Assembly: GCA_025056515.1 (NCBI GenBank)
Contig: JANWWB010000300.1
Coordinates: forward strand, 1 to 13,623
Length of the DNA stretch: 13,623 nucleotides
DNA from: Anaerolineales bacterium
GTDB lineage: Bacteria; Chloroflexota; Anaerolineae; Anaerolineales; Villigracilaceae
Reading direction: 5' to 3'
The position numbers and the translations under genes were made by a program. The notes below the pieces were generated by a model. That model was not told where the DNA came from. It ran no database searches and saw nothing but the letters and a program-made list of their open reading frames with translations. Of this stretch, positions 6,142 through 12,050 are shown piece after piece (position 1 is the stretch's first letter; each line of letters opens with the position of its first letter).

Positions 6142-8007
6142 ATGGAACTTTCCGCTCACCTAAGCGAAATCCTCAAGACATTACCCTCTCGTCCGGGTTG
6201 TTATTTGATGAAAAACGCGGAGGGGCGGGTGATTTATGTCGGCAAAGCGGTCAATCTACGCAACCGCGTTCGCTCCTACTTTCATGCCGACCAAAGCCAC
6301 GATAACAAGACCCGCAGATTAGTACGCGAAGTTGCAGATATTGAGTGGATCATTGTCGATTCGGAATTGGAAGCGCTCATCCTTGAGATGAATCTCATCA
6401 AGAAATATCGTCCTAAGTACAATGTCAGGCTCAAGGATGATAAGCGCTATCCATATATCAAAATTCATTGGCAGGAAGATTTCCCTCACGTCACGATGAC
6501 GCGCTTGATTCAGCCGGACGGGGCGCGCTACTTTGGGCCGTTTGCCTCAGCCTGGGCTGTACATCAGACTTTGGATGTCTTGCGCCGTGTTTTTCCCTAT
6601 TTGACTTGTGATCGTCCAATTACCGGTAAGGATACGCGCGCTTGTCTTTATTACGATATCAAATTATGCCTTGCGCCCTGCATTGGGGCAGTGACGCGCG
6701 AGGAATACCGTCAGATGATAGCTGACCTAGAATCGTTTCTGAATGGTCGAACAGAAGTCGTACTGGCTCGGATCCAGAATGAAATGGAACGAGCCGCCGA
6801 GGCACTCCAATTCGAGCGTGCGGCTGCTTTGCGGGATAAAATCAGGGCCCTTAAGACGATTTTGGAACGCCAAAAAGTGGTCTTTCCGTCCGAATATAAG
6901 GATTCAGATGTGCTAGCGCTTGCGCGCGCTGATGGCGATGCCTGCGTACAAGTTTTCTTTATTCGCGGTGGAAAATTGCTAGGACGGGAAACCTTTGTCC
7001 TAGAAGGAGCGGAAGATACTCCTGATGCAGGCGTGCTGGCACAGTTTATACAACAGTTTTACTCAGAGGCGGCCAGCATTCCCGATGAAATTTTACTGCC
7101 AGAACAGATCGAAGAAGCGCGTATCATTCAGGAGTGGTTGCGCTCACGACGAGGCGGCCAAAAAGTAGAGATTCTTACTCCGCGCGAAGGGCCTCCCCAT
7201 CAGTTAGTGGCGATGGCGGCTGAAAACGCAGCTGAGACCTTGGCTGCATTGCGCGCCCAATGGCAGGCCGATACACACCGCCAGGAGCAAGCACTAGCCG
7301 AATTGCAGCAAGCGTTGGGGCTTTCTCATCCGCCGAATCGGATTGAATGTTACGATATTTCCAACACTCAGGGCGTTATGTCAGTTGGCTCCATGGTGGT
7401 TTTTGAACAAGGCGTTCCAGCGCGTAAACTCTATCGTCGCTTCAATATCAAGAGCGTTCAAGGACCGGATGATTTTGCCTCGATGGAAGAGGTTTTGATG
7501 CGCCGTTTTCGACGTTGGCAAGCCTACCAAGAAATGAAAGTTACGCCCGGCGCAAAGCCGGATGAAGCCTTCGCTCGCCTTCCTGACCTACTCATCGTTG
7601 ATGGCGGCAAGGGACAACTCGGACGCGCAATGGCTGTCTTGGTGCATTTTGGCCTACAGGATCGAGTCCCGGTCATTGGGTTGGCGAAGCAGGAAGAGGA
7701 AATTTTCTTCCCACAGCGTTCGGAGCCGCTCCTACTTCCGCGCAGTTCGCAGGGCTTGTTTTTGCTGCAACGCATCCGCGACGAAGCTCATCGCTTTGCT
7801 CTTCAGGCGCATCGTCGGCGTCGCGAACGGGCGAGCTTGGCTTCGGCGTTGGATGCTATTCCGGGCATTGGTCCCACCCGTCGCAAGGCGCTCTTGCAAT
7901 ATTTTGGTTCTGTGGATAAGATTCGCTCGTCTTCTCCTGAAGAGCTGGCTCGCGTCCCGGGCATTACACCGGCGCTGGCGCAAAAGATTTTGGCTCATCT
8001 GGTGTGA
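6142..8007 (+). CDS. uvrC: excinuclease ABC subunit C
   Basis: UvrC makes both incisions in nucleotide excision repair after UvrA/UvrB mark the lesion. The 621-residue protein is full length. An N-terminal GIY-YIG nuclease domain covers about 13-95 (GCYLM at 19-23, IYVGKAVNLRNRV at 31-43 with Arg40, and Glu77 in the ELEAL segment). Four cysteines at 156, 168, 176 and 180 have the same spacing as the E. coli UvrC iron-sulfur ligands. A UVR motif (about 207-240, EMERAAEALQFERAAALRDK) docks UvrB. The RNase-H-like nuclease domain contains IECYDIS (Asp405), LLIVDGGKGQ (Asp487) and DEAHRFA (His550). Paired helix-hairpin-helix motifs close the protein (IPGIGPTRRKALL and VPGITPALAQKIL, about 573-619). 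About 20 extra residues separate the first two catalytic Asp compared with the Thermotoga protein. The receiver gene follows after 12 bases. Confidence 0.98.
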   Translation: MELSAHLSEILKTLPSRPGCYLMKNAEGRVIYVGKAVNLRNRVRSYFHADQSHDNKTRRLVREVADIEWIIVDSELEALILEMNLIKKYRPKYNVRLKDDKRYPYIKIHWQEDFPHVTMTRLIQPDGARYFGPFASAWAVHQTLDVLRRVFPYLTCDRPITGKDTRACLYYDIKLCLAPCIGAVTREEYRQMIADLESFLNGRTEVVLARIQNEMERAAEALQFERAAALRDKIRALKTILERQKVVFPSEYKDSDVLALARADGDACVQVFFIRGGKLLGRETFVLEGAEDTPDAGVLAQFIQQFYSEAASIPDEILLPEQIEEARIIQEWLRSRRGGQKVEILTPREGPPHQLVAMAAENAAETLAALRAQWQADTHRQEQALAELQQALGLSHPPNRIECYDISNTQGVMSVGSMVVFEQGVPARKLYRRFNIKSVQGPDDFASMEEVLMRRFRRWQAYQEMKVTPGAKPDEAFARLPDLLIVDGGKGQLGRAMAVLVHFGLQDRVPVIGLAKQEEEIFFPQRSEPLLLPRSSQGLFLLQRIRDEAHRFALQAHRRRRERASLASALDAIPGIGPTRRKALLQYFGSVDKIRSSSPEELARVPGITPALAQKILAHLV

Positions 8008-8019
8008 AGGCAGCAAGAG

Positions 8020-8406
8020 ATGCGAGAAATCTGGATTGTCGATGATGATGAGGACATGGGACGCGCCATTCAGCTGATGTTGCGCTTGCTCGATTTTTCG
8101 TCTCGCATCTTTTTAGGCGCTAGGCCGGCGGCGCAACGCTTATTGGCAGGCGAGCGTCCCTACTTGTTTATTCTAGATATTAATATGCCTGAGGTGAGCG
8201 GCATTGACCTGCTGGAATTCTTGCGTCGTCGCAAGGAGTTCAAAGACATCCCAGTTGTGATGCTTTCTACCGAAGCCGCTGAAGTTCTTATCGATAAGGC
8301 GTTAGCCTTGGGTGCAGATAGTTATGTCACCAAGCCGGTCGCACTTGATGAGCTTGAAGCGGCTATCAAAAAGGCTTTGCGCGCTCATGGAATTCTCTCG
8401 ACGTAG
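8020..8406 (+). CDS. stand-alone response regulator receiver domain (CheY-like)
   Basis: 128 residues forming a single receiver domain with no output domain. It accepts phosphate from a histidine kinase and signals by protein contact. The acidic pocket is Asp8/Asp9 (VDDDED), the phosphorylation site is Asp53 (LFILDINMPEVSG), the switch residue is Ser83 (VVMLST) and the conserved lysine is Lys105 (YVTKP). All functional residues are intact. The ATG at 8020 is preceded by AAGG at 8007-8010. It lies 12 bases after uvrC and its TAG stop (8404-8406) overlaps the Shine-Dalgarno of the next small gene, so the three are probably co-transcribed. No kinase is in the window, so partner and output are unknown. 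There is no known functional link to UvrC; the pairing may just reflect gene order. Confidence 0.92.
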   Translation: MREIWIVDDDEDMGRAIQLMLRLLDFSSRIFLGARPAAQRLLAGERPYLFILDINMPEVSGIDLLEFLRRRKEFKDIPVVMLSTEAAEVLIDKALALGADSYVTKPVALDELEAAIKKALRAHGILST

Positions 8407-8414
8407 GAAGAGCT

Positions 8415-8537
8415 ATGACAACACGTAAGTCTCGCTTAACAGCGCAACAACGAAAAATACGCCTTTATCAAATTGTGTTTGTGATCATCTCGGCGATTGT
8501 CGTGATTTCGATGATCTTGTCCCTGGTTATCTCGTAG
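8415..8537 (+). CDS. 40-residue single-helix membrane protein, unknown function
   Basis: A short gene of 41 codons including TAG. ATG 8415 is preceded by AGGAAGAG at 8405-8412, a good ribosome-binding site that overlaps the stop of the receiver gene. The product has a very basic N-terminus (TTRKSRLTAQQRKIRLYQ, six Arg/Lys) followed by one unbroken hydrophobic helix (about residues 19-39, rich in Ile, Val, Leu) and ends right after it. By the positive-inside rule the N-terminus should be cytoplasmic. The clean basic-then-hydrophobic pattern, tight spacing and strong Shine-Dalgarno argue for a real gene. From memory, similar tiny proteins with an RLTxQQR start occur in Chloroflexota, but I cannot verify that. 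It could be an accessory subunit or regulator of a membrane complex; no function can be assigned. Confidence 0.7.
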   Translation: MTTRKSRLTAQQRKIRLYQIVFVIISAIVVISMILSLVIS

Positions 8538-8700
8538 CGTCTAACATACGTCCGGTTTGTTTGCCAAGCCCTATCGGACCGGATTGGAGTGTCTATCCTG
8601 GTCGAGAATCTAACAACTCGTTATGAGGTGTTTACACTCTGTCGGAAGGTCAAAGCCTACAGGAAGGCGCTTCTTTCTGGTTTTCTGGGGTGGGTGGGGG

Positions 8701-8706
8701 TATAAT
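8701..8706 (+). promoter_or_regulatory. TATAAT box preceded by G-rich tract, prfA promoter
   Basis: A perfect TATAAT is directly preceded by GGGGTGGGTGGGGG (8687-8700). No good -35 box is seen (TGGTTT at 17 bases spacing is poor). Transcription from about 8713 would give a leader of about 190 bases before prfA. This differs from the near-leaderless boxes at 2590 and 6126. Confidence 0.5.
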
Positions 8707-8793
8707 CGCCGGGCGTATTTTCCTAAGGAAGAGCGCGGGATTTTTCGTGAATCCGTTGCGAAAAGATTTGGAAGGGAACGATAGAGATTTGGG

Positions 8794-8825
8794 AGACGCA
8801 TCTGTTTCTCAACAGAAACGTGTCT
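8794..8825 (+). promoter_or_regulatory. stem-loop in the prfA leader
   Basis: AGACGC (8794-8799) pairs with GTGTCT (8820-8825, one G-U), then after a four-base bulge GTTTCT (8804-8809) pairs with AGAAAC (8814-8819) around a CAAC loop. That is twelve base pairs in a two-part stem. A smaller stem, GGATT/AATCC (8738-8742 with 8750-8754), lies upstream. No T-run follows, so this is not a terminator. It may be a control or stability element; it matches no riboswitch class I know. Confidence 0.3.
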
Positions 8826-8900
8826 GGGGATTCTCTGCTCTATCTCTATGTTCGAACTCAGGGTTTCTTGCAACCGAGTTTTTGGTGTTAAGGACAATCT

Positions 8901-9977
8901 ATGCTGGAAAAATTGATTGCGATTGAAGAACGTTATGAACATCTCACCCAAGAATTGGCTGAAAGTGGAGCCGACTACGAACGCGCGGCGGAGTTGAATC
9001 GTGAGCGAGTTGAGCTTGAGCCGCTGGTGGAGAAGATTCGTGAGTACCGCCAGACACTCAAACGCATCGAAGATGCTCGCTCACTTCTTGAGACTGAAGC
9101 TGATGAAGAAATGCGCTCCCTGGCCGAGATGGAAATCGAAGACTTGACACCTCGCGCCGAGGCTTTGGAAGAAGAGCTGAAGCAAATGCTCTTGCCAAAA
9201 GACCCGCGCGACTCAAAGAACGTTTTTATTGAGATACGCGCTGGTACAGGCGGCGACGAAGCGGCGCTCTTTGCTGCTGATTTGTTTCGCATGTATACAC
9301 GCTATGCCGAACGCCAAGGCTGGAAGTACGAAATTGTCTCAGCCAACGAAATTGGAATCGGTGGTTTCAAAGAGGTGGTGGTTTCTATTCGTGGTCAAGG
9401 GGCGTATTCCAAACTCAAGTACGAGTCAGGTGTCCACCGTGTGCAACGCGTACCGATAACCGAATCCTCAGGACGCATTCACACCTCGACGGCCACAGTT
9501 GCCGTGTTGGCCGAGGTGGATGAAGTGGATATCGAGATTCCTGAATCAGATCTTGAAATTGAGGTCTTTCGTTCCTCGGGAGCCGGCGGCCAAAATGTCC
9601 AGAAAAACTCGACTGCGGTGCGGATCTACCATAAACCGACCGGTATGGTAGTTACCTGCCAGGATGAACGTTCACAGCTCCAGAATAAGATGCGAGCGCT
9701 TTCGATTCTGCGCGCTCGTCTGTATGAGCTTGAAGAACAAAAGCGCCGTGCGAGCATTGATACCGAACGACGAGCTCAAGTGGGCACTGGGGAACGCTCG
9801 GAAAAAATCCGCACCTACAATTTTCCCCAAAACCGCGTTACCGACCACCGCATCGGCTATTCTAGTTATAACCTTCCAGCAGTTCTGGATGGCGATCTGG
9901 ACGAATTTATCACGCAACTCGCTACAGCCGACCAAGCACAACGGTTGGCCGGTTCTGATTGGGAGGAGGACGAATAA
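8901..9977 (+). CDS. prfA: peptide chain release factor 1
   Basis: RF1 recognises UAA and UAG in the ribosomal A site and triggers peptide release. The 358-residue length is standard. A long helical N-terminal domain (about 1-100) is followed by domain 2 with the stop-codon-reading PxT motif, here Pro185-Ile186-Thr187 in [14 protein letters not shown]. This marks RF1 rather than RF2, which has SPF. Domain 3 has the catalytic Gly229-Gly230-Gln231 in [18 protein letters not shown], then [14 protein letters not shown]. The region after the GGQ reads NVQKNSTAV where many RF1s have HVNTTDSAV, a type common outside proteobacteria. ATG 8901 is preceded by AAGGA with 6-base spacing. The stop TAA (9975-9977) lies just before the prmC start, and the partner methyltransferase follows, as in many bacteria. 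Confidence 0.98.
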   Translation: MLEKLIAIEERYEHLTQELAESGADYERAAELNRERVELEPLVEKIREYRQTLKRIEDARSLLETEADEEMRSLAEMEIEDLTPRAEALEEELKQMLLPKDPRDSKNVFIEIRAGTGGDEAALFAADLFRMYTRYAERQGWKYEIVSANEIGIGGFKEVVVSIRGQGAYSKLKYESGVHRVQRVPITESSGRIHTSTATVAVLAEVDEVDIEIPESDLEIEVFRSSGAGGQNVQKNSTAVRIYHKPTGMVVTCQDERSQLQNKMRALSILRARLYELEEQKRRASIDTERRAQVGTGERSEKIRTYNFPQNRVTDHRIGYSSYNLPAVLDGDLDEFITQLATADQAQRLAGSDWEEDE

Positions 9978-9982
9978 AAGTT

Positions 9983-10882
9983 GTGAAAACGTTCTCTCCC
10001 TTGGCTATTAGGTCGGTGTTGGAACAAGCAGCGCGTCGGCTGCGCCAGATCAGCGATACGCCTGAGCTGGATGCTCAAGTGGTCTTAGCAAAACTGTTAG
10101 GTAAGTCGCGCTCTTGGTTGGCGGCTCATTTGGATTCGCATTTGGATTCTCAGACCCTTGCTTCTTTGGAAAGTGCTCTACAGCGTCTAGAAGCCGGTGA
10201 GCCTTTGCCCTACGTGCTAGGATCTTGGGAATTCTATCGCCTTGTCTTTGAAGTTACACCTGATGTCTTGATTCCCCGTCCCGAAACCGAACTTTTGGTG
10301 GAACGCGCCATCGCTTGGCTGCGACAACGACTGGAAAGGCTCGAAAAGAACAAGGAACATCTTGTCTCTCGGTTTTCGTTACGGGTGCTCGATGTTGGGA
10401 CGGGCAGTGGCTGCATTGCGATTGCACTAGCAGTCAATTTGCCGCAAATCACCGTCGTCGCCACAGACATTTCTGCTCCCGCTTTAGCTGTAGCGCAACG
10501 GAATGCCGAACGTTTTAAAGTCGCTGACCGGATTACCTTCCTAGAAGCCGATCTTGCTCCGGAATATCTTGAGATGTCCCCTTTTGATTTGATTGTTGCC
10601 AATTTGCCCTATATCCCTACCCAGCGCTTGCATCAATTGCCGATTTATGGTCGCGAGCCTACGCTGGCTTTGGATGGCGGTGAAGATGGTTTGACGCTCA
10701 TCCGGCGCCTGCTTCAGCGTTCTCCACGTCTTCTTTCGCCTGGAGGGCGAATGATTCTGGAGATTGACGCTTCTCAAGGACTGGCGGCGCTTTCGATCGC
10801 GTATGATGTTTTTGAACAGGCGGAAATTCACTTGTATCAGGATTTAGCTGGCCATGACCGCCTCTTGGAAATTCAACGATGA
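9983..10882 (+). CDS. prmC: release factor glutamine methyltransferase
   Basis: PrmC (HemK) methylates the glutamine of the release-factor GGQ motif using SAM. 299 residues: a helical N-terminal substrate-binding domain (about 1-80), the linker YVLGSWEFYRLVFEVTPDVLIPRPETE (77-103), then a Rossmann methyltransferase domain with DVGTGSGCIAIALA (137-150), VVATDISAPALAVAQRNAE (158-176) and the catalytic-site motif at 207-210, which reads Asn-Leu-Pro-Tyr instead of the usual Asn-Pro-Pro-Tyr. A charged insertion (about 118-131) precedes motif I. I chose GTG 9983, 6 bases after the prfA stop; GGAGGAGG at 9962-9969 lies 13 bases before it, slightly long. An in-frame TTG at 9959 inside prfA would swallow that site, and TTG 10001 is a further alternative. 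Residues 49-56 come from a 12-base tandem duplication. Co-transcribed with its substrate gene. Confidence 0.95.
   Translation: MKTFSPLAIRSVLEQAARRLRQISDTPELDAQVVLAKLLGKSRSWLAAHLDSHLDSQTLASLESALQRLEAGEPLPYVLGSWEFYRLVFEVTPDVLIPRPETELLVERAIAWLRQRLERLEKNKEHLVSRFSLRVLDVGTGSGCIAIALAVNLPQITVVATDISAPALAVAQRNAERFKVADRITFLEADLAPEYLEMSPFDLIVANLPYIPTQRLHQLPIYGREPTLALDGGEDGLTLIRRLLQRSPRLLSPGGRMILEIDASQGLAALSIAYDVFEQAEIHLYQDLAGHDRLLEIQR
10127..10149 (+). repeat. 12-base in-frame tandem duplication inside prmC
   Basis: CATTTGGATTC occurs twice at a 12-base period (10127 and 10139), coding for His-Leu-Asp-Ser twice at residues 49-56. It lies in a surface helix region of the N-terminal domain and keeps the frame. 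Confidence 0.8.
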
Positions 10883-10889
10883 TCCAAAA

Positions 10890-10933
10890 CTCTAATTAAA
10901 CTCTAACGAAATTATCAGTCTTTTTTAACCCTT
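10890..10933 (+). promoter_or_regulatory. 11-bp-phased direct-repeat array, PhoB/OmpR-type operator candidate
   Basis: Four consecutive 11-base units can be read: CTCTAATTAAA (10890), CTCTAACGAAA (10901), TTATCAGTCTT (10912) and TTTTAACCCTT (10923). Units 1, 2 and 4 share a YTYTAAY heptamer followed by four mostly A/T bases; unit 3 is degenerate. A heptamer plus four bases at 11-bp pitch is the known layout of Pho boxes bound by PhoB/PhoP-type winged-helix regulators. The array ends just upstream of the TATAAT at 10939, with unit 4's heptamer 9 bases from it, the place where a Pho box replaces the -35. The regulator assignment is inference; the repeat is directly visible. Confidence 0.45.
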
Positions 10934-10938
10934 TTGCA

Positions 10939-10944
10939 TATAAT
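10939..10944 (+). promoter_or_regulatory. orphan TATAAT -10 box between convergent genes
   Basis: A perfect TATAAT in an A/T-rich island downstream of prmC, pointing toward the terminator hairpin and the 3' end of tsaD. Transcription would start near 10951 and meet the hairpin at 10966-11005, giving an RNA of about 55-60 bases, or antisense RNA to tsaD if read through. No protein gene lies downstream on this strand. It has no normal -35 box; the phased repeats occupy that position. Confidence 0.4.
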
Positions 10945-10965
10945 ATCATCAGCATTCTCCTCTTG

Positions 10966-11005
10966 CTAAACCGCCGGCGGCCCGGGACAGCTGCCGGCGG
11001 TTTAG
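10966..11005. terminator. GC-rich bidirectional terminator hairpin between prmC and tsaD
   Basis: CTAAACCGCCGGC (10966-10978) is the exact reverse complement of GCCGGCGGTTTAG (10993-11005); three more pairs (one G-U) extend the stem to 16 bp with an 8-base loop (10982-10989). On the plus strand the stem is followed by TTATG, giving TTTAGTTATG as an imperfect U-rich tail; on the minus strand the tail is TTTAGCAAG. The right arm abuts the tsaD stop codon. It sits between convergent genes, where a shared terminator is expected. The lack of a clean T-run lowers certainty. Confidence 0.65.
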
Positions 11006-12034
11006 TTATGTAAGCGGCCAGCTGGGAAGAGCATCGATGCTCAAATCGTCCAGGCGCCCTGAAGTGTAACGGAAATAGCCCGCTGCACCAATCATGGCAG
11101 CATTATCCGTACAATAGGGTAGAGGGGGAATATGAACACGGAACTCGTCCTGCGTAAGAAAACGCTGCCGCAGTCTTTGGTTGGCCGAGACACCGCCCCC
11201 GATCACAATCTCACGTACCTTGTATTGTCGTGCGGCCTCCATCGTTTTTTCGTAGAGCACATCTACTACAGCCTCTTGAAAGCTGGCGGCTAAATCGGCT
11301 ATTGGCAGAGGCCGGTTCTCAAGCTGGAGTTTTTGTAGGGTGTGTAAGACGGCTGTCTTGAGTCCACTGAAGGAAAAATCGTAACGATTTTCGAGCCAGG
11401 CGCGAGGAAACTTGAAAGCATTGGGATCGCCCGTCTCAGCGGCTTGTTGAATTGCTGGCCCCCCGGGGTAGGGCAGACCAAGCAGGCGAGCGACTTTGTC
11501 GAACGCCTCTCCTGCCGCATCATCGAGTGTTGCACCTAAGCGACGGATTTCCAAGTGCCCGCTCATCAAATTGAGTTCGGTGTGTCCACCTGACACAAGC
11601 AGAGCAATCAAAGGAAATTGTGGCTCGGGCGCATTGGTCATCCCTGGCGGATAGAGCCAGGCCGAGTAGATGTGTCCTTCTAAATGGTTTACGCCCACCA
11701 ATGGTTTGCCTAAGCCGAGTGCTAGTCCTTTGGCCGTGTTCAGTCCAACAACCAGAGAACCGGCCAGCCCCGGCCCGCGCGTAACGGCGATGGCATCAAT
11801 CTCTGCTAGGCTCACGTGCCCTCGGGCAAGCGTCTCTTCTATGACCGGGAGGATGGATAAAATGTGCTGACGCGAGGCAACCTCCGGGTACACTCCACCG
11901 TAGCGCGCATGCAGCTCCATCTGCGAGGCGACCGTTGCCGCTAACAGCAAGCGCCCGTTTTCGACAATTGCGCAGGCGGTCTCATCGCAAGAGGTTTCAA
12001 GAGCCAGAATTCGAACAGAGGATAAACCGTGCAT
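11006..12034 (-). CDS. tsaD: tRNA N6-adenosine threonylcarbamoyltransferase
   Basis: TsaD (YgjD/Kae1/OsgEP family), with TsaB and TsaE, transfers the threonylcarbamoyl group to A37 of ANN-decoding tRNAs (t6A), an essential modification. 342 residues, usual length. ASKHA-fold motifs: ILALETSCDETACAIVENG (9-27), GGVYPEVASRQH (46-57), TRGPGLAGSLVVGLNTAKGLA (85-105), the metal site His117/His121 in NHLEGHIYS, VSGGHTEL (147-154), YDFSFSGLKTAV (218-229), IGGGVSANQRLR (278-289) and YCTDNAAMIGAAG (307-319) with metal ligand Asp310. ATG at 12034 (minus strand) has only a weak AGAAG upstream and lies 16 bases after the peptidase stop, so coupling is likely. The stop touches the terminator hairpin. Neither tsaB nor tsaE is in the window. 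Confidence 0.98.
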   Translation of the reverse strand: MHGLSSVRILALETSCDETACAIVENGRLLLAATVASQMELHARYGGVYPEVASRQHILSILPVIEETLARGHVSLAEIDAIAVTRGPGLAGSLVVGLNTAKGLALGLGKPLVGVNHLEGHIYSAWLYPPGMTNAPEPQFPLIALLVSGGHTELNLMSGHLEIRRLGATLDDAAGEAFDKVARLLGLPYPGGPAIQQAAETGDPNAFKFPRAWLENRYDFSFSGLKTAVLHTLQKLQLENRPLPIADLAASFQEAVVDVLYEKTMEAARQYKVREIVIGGGVSANQRLRQRFLTQDEFRVHIPPLPYCTDNAAMIGAAGYFRYTSGRLDDLSIDALPSWPLT

Positions 12035-12050
12035 GAGCTTCTGACAAACG

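Larger units (their letters stand above)
8538..8900. other. 363-base intergenic region with prfA promoter and structured leader
   Basis: No convincing gene. The first half (8538-8686) shows no clear terminator. An ATG-initiated frame at 8623 of about 53 codons lacks a ribosome-binding site and runs through the -10 box, so I do not call it. The second half holds the G-rich tract, the TATAAT box at 8701 and a leader of about 190 bases with hairpin potential, ending in the AAGGA ribosome-binding site (8890-8894) of prfA. Apart from these signals nothing is seen. Confidence 0.6.

Noticed and set aside
8623..8784. Small ORF upstream of prfA (about 53 codons)
   Set aside because: No ribosome-binding site, runs through the TATAAT box and G-tract, unfamiliar composition; more likely chance.
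8690..8926. 78-codon plus-strand frame overlapping the prfA start
   Set aside because: Non-ATG start inside the G-tract upstream of the promoter, no ribosome-binding site, overlaps the well-supported prfA start in another frame.
8610..8951. 113-codon minus-strand frame opposite the prfA leader
   Set aside because: Overlaps prfA and its promoter antisense, no ribosome-binding site seen and no recognised motif.
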